Origin: Plectrocnemia conspersa
Taxonomy: Eukaryota > Arthropoda > Insecta > Trichoptera > Polycentropodidae
Direction of reading: 5' to 3'
Assembly: GCA_009617715.1 (NCBI GenBank)
Contig: VTFK01000474.1
Location: forward strand, 248,001-312,000
DNA length: 64,000 bases
The notes beneath the pieces are model-generated. The model worked only from the letters and a program-made list of their open reading frames with translations. It ran no database searches and was not told the origin of the DNA. Every line of letters starts with the position of its first letter. The first letter of the stretch is position 1. This document shows positions 1 through 14,600 of this stretch, piece by piece. The position numbers were made by a program, and so were the translations under genes.

Positions 1-3000
1 TGACTTATATTTATGTCACTTTCATTGTCATATATTATACATATATGCATGAAGTATTTACGTATATATGTATTATATACACCAATGAAACCCCCTTTAA
101 ATACCATATAATAATTTGTACATTATAATACAAAAAACATTGTTACTGTGCTAATTTTATAATTTAAATTAAAAAAAAGCTTAAAGAAATAGCTTAAATT
201 TAAATATTATATACATATATGTAAATTCATCTATATAAGTACATATTAACTTAAAACATAGTAGTAGTTTTTTTAGTCAAAATTTACAAACATATATCTA
301 TTTTTATTAACACATACCTTTCAATGTTTTTTATATTTATATAATATTATATTTTAATTAAAATCATTTATATAATATACATAAAATATGTACATGTGCT
401 TGGTGGGATTCTTTTTTTAATTAAAATAAATTTTCTAGAATGTAGCATATACCGATTCTATGTATATATTTTTCTCGTTTAAAGAGAAAACTGTTTATAA
501 GGGCAGAACGACCGTGAAAGCGGGATGTTTCATCAATTTTTCCGCGTGCCCAGCGCACGTTTATAAGTTTTAAATTGGACTGCGTTCGGGGGTGCGTAAC
601 CTTATTTCCTCCTAGCCAAATTGCTTGCTTAACAAGCAAACTTTGCTTATGACACAGGTGGGGACACAGTTAATAACCTCGAAAACGTTCAAACTTTGTA
701 TAAACCTATGTATGTGTATAGTATAACATATCATGGCTACCGGTAATCCCTCATGCAAACGAACCTAACGGTAAACTTTGAATGTCTTTAAAAAAACATT
801 TTAATAATTAAAATATATTAAAAAAAACAAATAAAAAATAATTTAAAATAAGTTTATTTATTTAATTAAATTAAATTAAAACAACAGTGATTGAACAGGT
901 TAAAAAAAAAAAAATACATTATTATATTACAACACATAATTTATTACGCAAAATAATTATTAAATTTAGGATCGCTCTATATTAATTAAATAGAGCGTTG
1001 CTTAATTGTACATAATAATTAAAATACGCATACATATTCTATGTGTCATTCGGTACAACCATTGAGAAGTTCTCGACTTGTCCACTTTTCAAATGAACAA
1101 GTTCCACTTCAACTTCAATTTACTTTTGGTTTGCTCTTCTCTCTCCGTAGAAATCTCACAGAGGGAGCGACTTGCTAAAGTAACACATATTGATACGACC
1201 GACGAACGGTTGAAATGTTGGACTTTGCAGATAATTAAATTGGAATGGTCCCTCAAGGAAATAAATTAACCATCGAGCTCACAGACTTTTTGCCGGGAAA
1301 TGTGTATTTTTTTACCATTTTGCTTTTACGGGCTGACATATGAACGACTGCCATAAATAACGACTAATGTAATTAAAGTAAAATGGAAGTAATACTTGGA
1401 TAGCTAGCTTTAATGTAAAGGGTGAAAAATAAAATAATACCAGACTAGATAAATGCAATAAGCTTTAAAAACTATGTTAAATAAATTAAATTATTCATAT
1501 AAAAATATAAAATACTAGCGGACTTTTGCTATTGCTATTTTTTTTTAATAACTAGTTACTTATAACTGATTTTAACTCATAGGCTTCTCTATAAAACTAA
1601 TATAAGTTTAGGAATTCTAACTCTTAGATCACGAGGAAAAGGATTATGTCGTGATTTATAGTTTATTTATTTTATACACATAATTACAGCTACTTCATAG
1701 TATATATAGTTAGAAGGGCAAGGGTTTACTGGAATTCTCGGCACGCTCTTCACCCTAAATGTACCGAATTAAGTTAGAGAACATACTTAACTACACGTAA
1801 ATTTAATATGTGCGCAAGTAAACATCTACGGTGGTGTGTCTGTGTGTGTATCATTACGCCCGAAGCACAACGCATTTTAACGTTATTTAACGAGCACAAT
1901 GTAAGGTAAAAATGTTGCTTGCCCATCTTTGATGATGTATTCTATTTGCTGGCTTTGCTTGTACGCTCTGTGTTTTTCTTTCTCTTTTTTTCTTTCATTT
2001 TTAATATAAGGCTTGTTACAAAGTCTTTTGTTATTACAAAATTTATATAAAAATCCGTATATAAATAATAAATTAATATTTGTTAATTAAATAAGGCGTT
2101 AGTAATATTTAAAACAGACATAACAATGTGCTTTTTTTATATCATTTATTATTAATAACTATATTTTAAAATATATATTTTATATTATATTAAAATTCAT
2201 AGTATTCGAGCCGAATGTATATTCAAATTGGTATTTTTAAAAAATACAAATTATTGTGTTAAATATATGAAATAATAGTAACACCTATTAATTTAGGATT
2301 TGTAGTAGTGAAGATAAAATTTATATTTAATACAGCATTTGTAGTTGTGAGTAATTAATTCCATTTGCATATGAAGTTGCCGTTTGAAAACTCATAAAAG
2401 TTGAAACAAAAATGTTTACGAGTAAGGCGAAAGCTTTCGTCTCGTCCAAACAATGAGCTTTCGACTAGATGGTGTTATTAGCTTATAAACATGTTTGTTG
2501 GATTAACGTTTAATTGTAAAATTAACTACGCTTAAAAAAGTTTTTAATTTTATTTTACACAGAAAGAAAAAATCAACGTAAAATTAGTATTATATATAGT
2601 TTATTTAAATTTATATAATACATATAGGCACAAAATTATAATTACATAATAATCACCAATTTTGATCTCCTAGATACGATAGCAATTTAAAAACACTAAA
2701 ATTTATATTACATTTGAACCCAAGTATTTTAGGGTAATAATCAGAGACTTATTCAACTCGTATATATATCATAAGATTTGTGTATATCGATAATAATAAT
2801 GAGGGTTGATAATTTATGTCTTAATTATATTTAATACACTATATAATATTTTGTATAAGGTGTTAAAGTATACTATAAAACAAATTTCAGAAGTTCCTCT
2901 AGCAAAAGTTTCACGATTCTCGACGTTGCGCGTGTTCTCCACTCCGGCGATATAATACGTGTCTAAGAAGTAATACATGAAAAATGTTTAGCTTTCGCAT

Positions 3001-4221
3001 TTTTATTTATCGCTTCAACTTTTCGAGAGACTGCAGAGAGCTTGACTAATGCGTTTCGTTTGTTGTACACGTTGTTAAAAAGGAGAAAGACAATAAGAAA
3101 TGGCAAAAATGGTAATTTGGAAACGCGCCAAGATCGATTCTGCGCGCTAATATATTATATTTTTGCTCTTCGGCGAAACGTTGTATTTTTTTTTTTTATT
3201 TTCACATAAATGATTCATAGTTTAATACGAAGATTTGTGGTTTGGTGTATTATTCTATCATACTGTAATAAAACAGGGTATGTCCAATGTATGGACCAGT
3301 TTTTTTTCATGCAAATATTTATGGAACATTTTATATTATATAGTTCTATTTTTAATAATCCTTGGCCATTTTAAATATACACAAATAAATCAGATGATCA
3401 CAACTCTTTCAAAGAAATTGAGATTCGCAACATATCTTAAATGTGAAGGTATTCTTTTACAACATATTGTTAAAGTGAAGTACAATACCATTGACATTGC
3501 ACTAATATATTTTTTACGCATAAAATGATTGCATTTTTAAGCTGTAAAATTACTATTATGGCAGACTTTTAAGTATTATATAAATAATAAAACATATAAT
3601 ATCGTTTATCGATTCGCCAAAAAACTTACCTTAATATGCAAATAATCGTTACTTCGTAAGAACATGCCGCTTTTTATTTGCAAGAATAAAAAAAGACCGG
3701 GAATATTCACTAAGATTCCTTTTTATCATGTAACGATCGATAAACAAAATTGACTGTGACTGTCTTGTGAAAAATATGTATGTTTTCCACAAAATAACGC
3801 ATAAAAAATATTACTTACGTTATAAAATTAGGAATTTGTTCTATAAAACAGTAAGTTAAAATATACACAGAGTCGCATAAAAAAATTCATTTAAAATTTC
3901 AGGAAAATTATAGGTTAAAAAATCTTTGAAATTGTTGTAACTTGTAAGTAATATTTTTTATTACATATCTTCAACAGAATTATCGTCGCTATATAACAAT
4001 AATCGGCACCATTTGCAATTTGTTTTATAATTACTTTTATCACTAGAAGAGTTAGTATGCGTATTAGATAAACATGTTACAGACAATGGTTCTTCACAAT
4101 TAGAATTAGCGTTTAGTGTTGATTTTTTTAGTGATTAAACTTGGTTTTGCTGTTAATTATAATATTTTATAGGGCTGGAATTAAAAAAATATAAACATTG
4201 ATAGTATGGAATATTGTCTGA
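1..4221. other. Upstream or 5'-intron sequence, no gene seen
   Basis: AT-rich sequence with no exon that I can support. Short open frames near 1078 and 3235 are low-complexity, have no recognisable domain and lack credible splice sites. Less AT-rich patches occur at about 460-660, 1040-1290 and 2880-3180; these could be regulatory or conserved non-coding DNA but carry no signature I can name. The missing first exon of the CUB gene (start codon and signal peptide) could lie here or further upstream. Confidence 0.5.
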
Positions 4222-4229
4222 ATTTTCAC

Positions 4230-5342
4230 TAGAGTCTCCAATTACTCGAACCATCAACTACTCGAGTATCGAATATTAAAATTTTAAAATACTCGAGTAC
4301 TCGAGTACTTTCGAGTATTTACCAAATGTACCAAAATAGCTATTATTTAAATTCGTGCACATATAAATAAATAAATAAAATACTTAGTATGTTAATTTTT
4401 ACAATTATTTTAACTTCACGAACATACTTTTTAAAAACAATAATGCAAAAAGTGTCTCGAATTTAATATTACTGCTAACCTTTGGTTTTATTATTCCCGT
4501 TATGGAAAAAACCCTTTTCGTTGCTGTTGATGTTGGTCTTATTGTCATTAACGCGTTGGATAAGGCTTCTAATTTATATCTGTTCGCTTTTTATAGATAT
4601 AAATTTTTTGAACTCTCTTTTTATGTTCTTTTCTTTCATTCCCTTCTCTGCTTTTCTCTTATTTCCTTCGACTATTGACAAAATAGTATTTTGTAATTCT
4701 TCTTGAATAGATTTTTTTCTTAACAATATACAATATTTAACTCCTTCTGATTAATGCGAAGAATTTAAATCTATATCCTTCGAAGATGTATTTGGGTGAA
4801 TCCCTTTCACTCTAGAGCTAAACGGTTCGCAAAGAACTGACTTTTACTTTAAATGCCTTTAAAAACACACAATTGTTTTGATTTATATTTTAAGCTGAGG
4901 GATCAGTATAAACAATTTACAACACTTTACGCTACAACTGCATAGTCATAAAACCTAAATTTTTTTTTGTTGATATTTCATATTGTTCATTGCCATAAAT
5001 TAGATAAGTCGGGACTGTCGAACAGAAAACACAAAAAAAATTTCTCCGTCGTACCCACTAACATAGCCGACGACCGGAACTATGCAACTATGGAACTATG
5101 AAAAAATTATACCTGATAGTAACCGCTCTAACTCGGGACTTCGGGCATAAACGCCAAATAAAAGCAAGACGTTAACCTTTACCGGACCGAGTTAAAGTTA
5201 TTTTTGTTTCTGAAATATTTAAAAAAAAATTAATTTCGAGTATTAATCGAGTAATTTTCAAAATACTCGATTATCAAGTACTTGAAAAATAGACAAAAAT
5301 ACTCGAGTATCGAGTACTCGATTACTCGAATTGGAGACTCTA
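4230..5342 (-). mobile_element. Degenerate hAT-superfamily DNA transposon
   Basis: The ends are inverted repeats beginning TAGAGTCTCCAATT. They are flanked by a perfect 8-bp direct repeat, ATTTTCAC (4222-4229 and 5343-5350), which is the hAT target-site signature. Reading the minus strand from 4587 to the stop at 4405 gives the hAT C-terminal dimerisation region: RPTSTATKRVFS, then GIIKPK, then LFALLFLKSMF. Upstream minus-strand frames are broken by stops and frameshifts, so the element is dead. Subterminal CTCGAGTA motifs are repeated at both ends, as expected for transposase-binding sites. The length of 1113 bp is far below that of an autonomous hAT, so it is an internally deleted, decayed copy. 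Confidence 0.88.
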
Positions 5343-5493
5343 ATTTTCACACTTTAAATCTAAATCCATTATATAATATTACTACGTTAAATAAAATAAA
5401 AGTTCAACTACGTCTTTAATCTATAAAGCGGTGTTTTGCTGTTGTTTTAATTTGTTTCCTCATTAAACAAAAACTTGTGTTTGTTTGTTTCAG

Positions 5494-5630
5494 TTTGCAA
5501 CAGAACTTACTACGGAGATGTTGGCAAAACTTACGAACTCAAACTTACAAAGCCCATCGAAGGTCGACTGCCGTTCCTCTGCCATTTGACGTTCACAGCC
5601 AACGGCCATATTCACGGAGATATTGTACAG
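5494..5630 (+). CDS. Exon A: start of CUB domain 1
   Basis: The acceptor is a pyrimidine tract plus CAG ending at 5493, and the donor is GTGAGT at 5631. The first two bases complete a codon from an unseen upstream exon; 45 whole codons follow, ending in phase 0. It encodes residues 1-45, from the first CUB cysteine (C1) through C29 to HIHGDIVQ. The 27-residue gap between these cysteines is typical of CUB domains. The first codon is split, so this is not the first coding exon. Confidence 0.9.
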
Positions 5631-8600
5631 GTGAGTTTTCAAACAAATCACGTAATTTTCACCAAAGGAAAAATAACCAACCGAGTTTAATTTCGTCAAA
5701 TTCTCGTTAGTTGAAATAATGCAATTTGATCCTGCTCGCAATTTCGACGCAACTTTTTAACGAAATTATTATCCGCGCAAAGATACCTCGGTGTAAATTT
5801 TTGATATTAGAATGTGTAATCGTAGAAATGTAAAAATTTTCTCGCAAGACCTTTGTGCAGCCTCATCCTCATAAATTACGTTTCGTCGATGAAATCCCGC
5901 CGAAAAAAATTCTTATTAATTTTTTCCTCTCTCTCTCTCTAGAAATTTACAATTTTGCTCTGCTCATTTTGTGCAAACTCATTATTGACTCGGTGAAATA
6001 ATGGCGGTTTAATTTTCTTCCAATTCTTCCGCCCACGTAAACGTTCCAAAATCAGCAGCACAGTAAGGAGGTCAATAGATTGCTTTGCGAAATTTGTAAC
6101 GATGCCATTCAAGCATTGAAAACATTTTTTTAAGAAAACCCAAATTAAAAAGAATTGTTTATTTAGTATATATAGTTACAGTTAATTTTAAAAATAAAGC
6201 ATATTTGTTTTTAATTTTTATTGGTAGCACAAATAAATGTTTTTGATGATTTACTAGTAATAGTGTGCTATACAACTGATCATTAGAGTGTATTTTATTC
6301 TTTCAAGCATAGCATGTGCTATAATTATTAATAAAATAAATATAAAATTCACTGTTTTGTAGCAAAAATATAATTGATTTTCATAGCAAGAAAGCGTTGT
6401 ACCAATTGCAAAATAGTTATTCCATTTCTTTAATATAATTCAGAAAGTTTTGCAGGGGTTATGGAGCGGAACTGATATTATGATCCTATCAACTTCTTGC
6501 TTTGTGAATAACGAGAAAAGATTTAATTAAGCAATATAATATATTTTTCTCTTTAGAAAGTGATATTTTTTCATATCAGATATGAATTGAATTTATGTAT
6601 CTGGTATTTGTGGCACGTTAAAATTCTTATGGCAAACAAAGTAAAGGGCTCATAAAACGCTTTTTTGCTCCACATACAAATATTCGAATTAATCCCATGA
6701 ATAATGCAATCGAAGCTTCAACCCTACCGGGCCCCTACCCCTCTACCTCATCACAAAAGAAACCCCCTCTGATCGGGTTGAAGCAGCATATTTTCAGGGA
6801 TGATTTTCGGGCGTTTTTCTTCGCGAATAAAGATTTCCCTCAAGCTTTTTCTTGCGGCCAGATCCGCGTATTTCTCGTTCACGGAACATTAACTCCGGCC
6901 ATAAAAGCCTCACTCTTTTCGCCGTTGTAAACTCTGCTTTTTTCTACTCGCGAAAGATCCGACGAGAAAAGAAAAAAAAACACACACACACAACCCTCGA
7001 AATACCACCACTGCCATCATCGCCAACAACAACCGGCTTTTCGTTCATCCGATCGGACTTTCTGGGGTGAAAATTCGCCGGTATTAAATTTAATATATTT
7101 TTTATCGAAAGCGCGAGATTATTTTCTCGCCATTAATCTCATTGTGTTGTCATTAATCCGTATCGTTGCCGCAATCAATCTAACCCACGCTCGTCTTACG
7201 CTTGAACGTCTCTAAATAACGCATAAATTATATTGTATATCAAATCGATTAATATTTATGATGTTGCTTGATAATTATACGCAAATTATGCCGCGAAAAT
7301 GTAACATACATGTTTAATATGCGTGATCTTGTCTATATTGCTGCTTACAAACTCATCAAGTTGAAAGATTCTTGGAATCCAATCTGCTATAATATAAATG
7401 ATGACAATTTTTTTTAAAATCGTCAGCTCTAAGTCTTTTTAAACATAAATAAATGTTAGTTATCATCAGAAGATTTCTTTCTTTTAGCAGCTACACAAAA
7501 AAAGTCACAAGTAAAAAATAAAAAATCAAAAAAAAATGTTTGAAAAACAGAAATATATTTAAATTAAGTTAATTATTAGTGTTTTTATCGTTTATCATTT
7601 AGATAATCGTTCCTTGTTTTAGGGCTCCATATATGTTTTTTTTCCTCTAAAGGTATTTAACAATATCAAAAAACCCAGAATTCAGAAAGCTCACCAAAAC
7701 ATCATAAAACAAACATGGTACACAAGCAACGCCGAATTAAAAGGATACAACTATTATATTATGAAGACTTGCATCGACCCATCTCAACATTAACCCTTAT
7801 CGCACTGTTGTCTAAAAATGACAAGTCAGGCGATAGAGGGCTAGAAATGACACGCGGGCGGTTTACCTAATTACACGCGTTTTGCAGTTAAGGGTTAATT
7901 TATTAAATAAATAAAATAAAACTATATTTGTATAGGACGGTTCAAACACATTTTACAACCCTTATGGTATATATCATCCTTCATAGGTGTTAAGTTTCAT
8001 ACAAACTAAAAGTGGCAAATGATTAAATAGAATGTAATAGTTTTATTTACTTGCGACTAATAAAATATCATTCTAGTATATTATATTTTTACTTATTATT
8101 TATTTATTAAAAATATGTTATTTAATGTTTTAACTAACTAACTGATAAATAAATATAAGTAAAACATAATAAATAAAATAACATATTTTTTATATTAATA
8201 TGTGTGTTTAAATCATAAAAACCTAATAAATTTTTAATCTAATCTGATTTCGGTAAATGTTATTTTTAAAAGAAAGAACGGGTTTAACTGAGACGTGTTA
8301 ATTATATGATCATATAATATATACTTTGGCATGAAGATAAGCAAAAGTTTACTAAAAATTTAGAAAGAGATTTTCAACAAAAGGCTAAGAGGAAAACTTT
8401 AACCAAACGCAAAGAAAAGTTTGTTTTCGTTAATTTAATCTTAAGTATCTACTTAAATACATTGTTTGAATAAATATTTGATATGAATTTCTTAATATTT
8501 TTTTTATAAATATTAAGATATTAAATAGTAGATTTAGTTAAATACTTTGTCTTCTCTTTGCGACGTAAAAATGTTATTAAAAAATTAATAGTATTTTAAA

Positions 8601-11600
8601 ATTAATAATAAATCATATTTTGATACCTAAAACAAATAATATATTATATACTAGTTATAGAGGTGAATTTTTAACCCTAAGATTTTTGAAATCTTTTACT
8701 ACTTCATTACAAAAAATACAACAAAATACATTTGTTATACGTTGCAGAGTATTTGTTTCGTTTTAAACTTATCATATATTTTTTTACGTATTTTATAATA
8801 CATCGATATTTAAATAGTAACCTAAAATATTTGACAACCAAAAGATTACATTATTTAAATTCAAGTATTTTACTAAACCATAAACTAACTATTAATGAAC
8901 ATATATATATTTTAATGATTTTAAAGATTTTGCATACATCAAAACTGTGCTTGTAAAAGCAGTACTTTTTCAGTAGTTTACTTTTTATTACAGGTAGTTT
9001 CAATTCATAATTTTTCTATATTCGTAATAAGGACATTCACTTAATTTAAAGTAAATATTTCTAAATAAAATGCTTATCTTATCGACAATTTAATGTTTTA
9101 TTTTTTTAAATTCTGTCTATTGTAAAATGTTAAAGGTATTTATTTTACATTAAAGAAAACGAAAGCTTATTAAAATAAATATAATAGTACAAAACGATGG
9201 TTCATAGTAAAGCAAAAATAAAACATATTATAACTTATAAAATACCTGATTTAAATTTAATTTTTTTTATATCCTTAATTATAGATTCATGTTTTTAAGG
9301 GTTTCATTTATATGCTTAATAAAAAACTAAATATAATCATGTTATTGATTGACTTTAAATTTTACAAATTATCATTGTTTAGAATTATTGACGACGGAAA
9401 AAAAAGTCAAATATACAAATTATCATTATATAAAATTCCCTTGAAAATATTTATAAATATTGTCATTTTATTACGGTTAATAATTTTTTTGAGGATGTAG
9501 GTTTTAATGACGTACTATGATATTTTTTAGGTTAGTAAAATAGGATATGTTATTTATTATTTGTTCACATTATTTTTAATGACTCGAGTTTTGAAAAAAT
9601 AGTAACTTCAGTTACTCCATACTAAGCAAGTCTATGTTATTATCTGTATCATTAGCTGTTTTTATATTTAAAAAAATACTTCTTACTAATAATGCGCATT
9701 TTTTCGGTTTTTGGGTCGCAAAGACAACAAGCTCTTGGAAAGATTGTGTGCATATTGTGAAAGATATTGCTCTGATTTAATTTAATTTTTTTATTTAATA
9801 ATTAAAATTTGTAAAGATTTTTGTAACATAATTTTAGTTGCTTTAATGACCATATACTAAACTATTTATGTCGTCAACGTACATAGGAAAGTCAGTATTT
9901 TTTAAATATTTTGAATAATGAATCATTGATCGTTTGAATGTATTGGTATATTTCTAAAACATTAGCGTCTAATAAAAAATCTTACTAAATCCTATCATAA
10001 ACATAAGAAATAACACTGTATCATTGTGCCATTCTTAAGTACTCTTAAAAATATTGCAAATCATTACCAATAAATTGTGGACGATTATTCAAGTGAATTG
10101 TAAAATTCTTTATAAACAAGTTAATCGAAAGATTTAATATTTCAGTTTATAAAACATATTTTTAAAATCTGTATAAACACCTATTATAACAAATTACAAT
10201 GTTGGTGACCGTAACTAGTAAAACAGACCTTAAGCTCCTTATTTTTCTATATAAGCCATTTTTTGCATTCCCAAACAGTATATAGCTTTATATATTCTTT
10301 GTACATAAAAATGTTAAAAAAACCATGCAACATCTGTGTTTAAAGTGTCATAAACTTTTAAAATGTAAGTCGAACTACCCTATCGTTACTTTTTTGTTTG
10401 ACCGAGTTGCTACACTACTAAGTATTGATAAAAAAAAATACAAAAAACCCTGAACCAGTAAAAATCAGAACACGTCCCATTCCCGAGCCATTTTGTATTC
10501 AACCCAGCGCCCGACACACGTTTTTAGCCGCGCGTTACAATATTCGTCGCAAACCTGTATTTTTGCTAATTTGGCACATCAAATTTCCAATATCGACCGC
10601 ACCCCTCATTGGAATTCAGCCAAGGGATGATACCCCTGCGTCCTAAAAGTGCGTAATAAAATTTAATCACCAGCCGCCCATAAACGAAGGGCATTAAAAC
10701 AGCGCGAGCTAATCAAATCATACCAGGCCGCAGACCAATTCGAACGGGTCCAATTGATGCAACCATAAATTTGGACCCCTGCCTTAATAAATTATCTGCT
10801 TTGACCAGGCGTCAGCAAAATTTGACACTCGGATATAGTGCGCGTAACGGCCGGCAGATATACAATGAGCACGTTTTTCATGTTATTATTTTAATGTAGG
10901 CTACTAATAACTTATTACAGTGCAGAGGTCCCTACTGAAAAAAATAACGAGGGCAGTTTAACTCGAGAGTATACGATTGACTGCTCCCACAACTTATATA
11001 ATAGAAAATATAAAGGCATTTGGGGTAGGATTGATTGAGCCTGCTTAATTTCATGAAAATCAATAAATTTATAGAAAACGGTATATAATATTTTCACTGC
11101 TGATTCGTTAAATAATAAACTACCAGTACTATGTAAAATAACATAAATTTACTATAAACAAGGATTTTAATAAAATAAAATATAATAAAAAAGCGTTAAA
11201 AGCGCTATAAACCAAATTTTATGAGTCTATACGACAAAGCAAAAAGTTTTTAAGCTTTTTTTTTTGCATACTACACGTAATAAAAGTAACTATCTAAATG
11301 CATTACAACAGTCATTTGAAAGCTTAATAAGTGCAAAATTTTAATAATATATATTAATTAATATATGGAATACAGATATGCTTCAACACATATCCGCCAA
11401 AGCACGACTGACTTTTAAAACTTAAATGTGAAAAAACGACAACAATTTCGAGAATAACTAATAGAAATATATGCTATTTTTTTTAAGAGTATCTATAAAA
11501 AAGTTAATTTGTTAATTTTTTTTTGTTTCAGCTTATATTTGACGCTTTTAACGTTGGTAGATACGAACCGTCAGCTCTCGATGGATGTCCAGATGGATTT

Positions 11601-14600
11601 ATGCAGTTATCTGAGCTTGGAAGACCTTTTACAGGTATGTAAAAAAAAAAATTTATTTATTATTTATATAAATTATTTTATTATTTTTGAAACATCAATA
11701 TCAAAACTAATTTTGTATTAAATCAATTGACATATCAAAATAAAGTGTTAATAATACACACCTTCAGCTTTAAAGTTATTTATAATTAACTATTTATTAA
11801 TACAGATGGGTTAATATATTTTTTTATAATACACAGAAGTAATAAGTTTATCATGTGAAATATTACTTATATGTTTAGAGAGAGAAAAAATATGAACATA
11901 ATAGGCTTAAAATATATTAAAAAGATTTTTATATTAAATTTACAAAAGGAGAATTGTAAGCTGTTATTAAATTTGCTACATAATCAGAATGGCAGATGAA
12001 AATATTTATACAATATTATACAAAGGACTTAATTGTTAAAGGAATAACACTAATGTGTTTGATCGGATTTAAAAGGAACTCAAAATAGCTATTATAAAAT
12101 TAGAAAAGAAGATAATCAATAAAGATATACAGCTAATAGAGTGAAGCATTAGTTAGCAAATTTGTTGAAAAAATGTAAAAGGTCATTGATTAGGTTTAGT
12201 CTTTATTTATAAAAAAAAAATATCAGTCAAAAATAAATTAAGTCTCTTATAATTTTAAATCAACGATATTTTAACAATAAGTATTTTTTCTTTTAAATCC
12301 AAAGCTTCTTTTATCATGAAATTTCATGTTGGTAAATCACCTATTATTGACTTATTAGTACAACTATAAATTTATAATGTTTCTCTTAAATTTTTAGTCG
12401 AAGAAATTAAAACTATTAGTTTAAATTTTTATTAATTTTAAATCGATCATATTGAAAAAAATCTTCTGTATAGTTTATATTTAAAGCAAATATTTCATAA
12501 TGTGAGGACTGTTACTGTTAAATTATTTATAAAAGTGTCACTAAAATGATTCATAATATAAAATCATGCTACATATTGTCTCTCCATTACTCACAAGTCA
12601 AGTTTTTTCTCACAAGAACCTGAAAAATGATATTTGTTTATTATAAGCCACCCTTCACCTTTAATCGGCAAAATGTTTGATCTCCCTTTCCCTTTCCTTG
12701 TTTGTATATTATCTCATATGACACCATAAACACGAACCGAGATTTCCACGTCAATTTTTAAATCTGCCCTCATCCCCTATTTCAAAGTGTAAACGTGGAA
12801 ATATTGAAAAACGATTTTATCCTCGTTGATTTGAGTAATTGTGGGTGGAAATCCTTTCGCTTCATATATACATTCATACAATCGCCCCTTGTACAGCTGC
12901 ACCACCCCGAAGCAAATTTATCGGTCGAAAGGGCGGAGCGATGATGAAGGTGGGGTAAAAAAGTGAAATAAAAATAAAATTGAAATGTCTATATATTATA
13001 TATCTGCGAAGGCGGAAAAGAGCGCATCAGAATAAATGGAAACGCGGTTTTATTGAGGTCTGGTGAACGTGATCACGTTACTAACTTCATATTTATTTAA
13101 TAAATGGAAATGGCGTCGGTGTGTTTTATCAAGTTTTGTTATTGGGTTATAACAACTATAAATAATTTTTCAAAAAGCAAATATATGGTGAATGATGTTG
13201 AATAATAGGAATATTTAGATTGATTTAAGAGTTTTATGTTTATAATTATGATTCAGGTAATTTTAATAACAATTTAGTATTTTTAATTCTAAAATTCAAA
13301 TGTCATATTTACTAAAAAATATGTTATTTTAAGAAAAAAATAGTGCTTCTCATATATACACATTAAATATGTAAGTTTTTCTTTCTTTATGTATTGTAGT
13401 GACACATTAACGTGTCTTAAATCAGGTGCTAAAATATTAAATAAATCAGAATTCATAGTTCTCAATTTTTTTTCTGGAATAAAAATCTATATATGCATTT
13501 ATATTAATCCTCTAAAAAAAAATAAACCAAACATTTTTTATCAGCGTGTTTTTGTTACTGTTTGATTTTTTCATCTAAGCTAATTTCTATCATTATTATA
13601 TTTTTACTATTCAAATATGTTTCAATAAAGTTCACTACTGTTGAGAACAATATATGAATAACATTATATAGATGAACATAAAAATTTGAGACAAATACAA
13701 ACTTTTAAATTGGGCGTTGATTATTAAATTATTGTAAAATAATGCAACATTTTTTGTATATATTTGTTTCAAAAAAGAACATTTAGATTAAACAGATTAT
13801 TTTCTAAAATATTATATTGCGTAATTGACCAAAATTTTCCGATCAACGATTCAGAGATTTTTTTATAATATAGATATTCAGGCGTTTGTCAGTATATCTT
13901 CTGCTATATTTTTTCTGCAAGTTTCAAATTTCATTACTTTGGTCAGAATATCTAGATATACTAATAAATTTACTAATGACGTAGTAAAATGACAGAATAT
14001 TTATTAGATATATGATACATTTATTATTCGTATATCGGCTTAAATATTTCATTTTTTCTTTAGCTGTGTATTGATATAAGATTAAAATATATATACCATC
14101 TTAATAAGTTGTAAACAGCATTTACACTTCAATTTTGTTAAATCCAGTGAACGAAATAATTATATTTAAAAAAAATTATAGTGATTACTTATATCTAGAG
14201 TGTCAGCAGAAGGCAATCAATAATAAAATCATATGATTTTGCGATACCGCTAGATAATAACAGTTTTATTTTTCTCTTTAAATGCTTTAAATGTTATTTA
14301 CTTCTGGGAATTCAACTTCAAGGGCTATACTATCACGTAGGATCATCAGTACTTTTCATTGAAAAATAGAGTGATATTATATAAATCTATCATAAAACCA
14401 GCGTGGTCTTATGTGGCTCAGATTTGGGGTGTGGCCTTCATATTAAATATCAACATTCTTGAGAGATTCCATAATAAATTTGTGCTTAACAAATATATAT
14501 TTAGTATCTACAAATAAATTAGTGTAAAAATCAATTCAAAGGATGAGTTAATAATATTTGATCTGATTTAAAACTCACCCAATTAAAGTTTTTTATCAAC

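Noticed and set aside
973..997. CGCTCTAT...ATAGAGCG hairpin as a terminator
   Set aside because: An 8-bp stem in a eukaryotic context without a gene beside it; intrinsic terminators do not apply.
4482..4706. 74-codon plus-strand frame
   Set aside because: Antisense of the hAT C-terminal region; no independent support.
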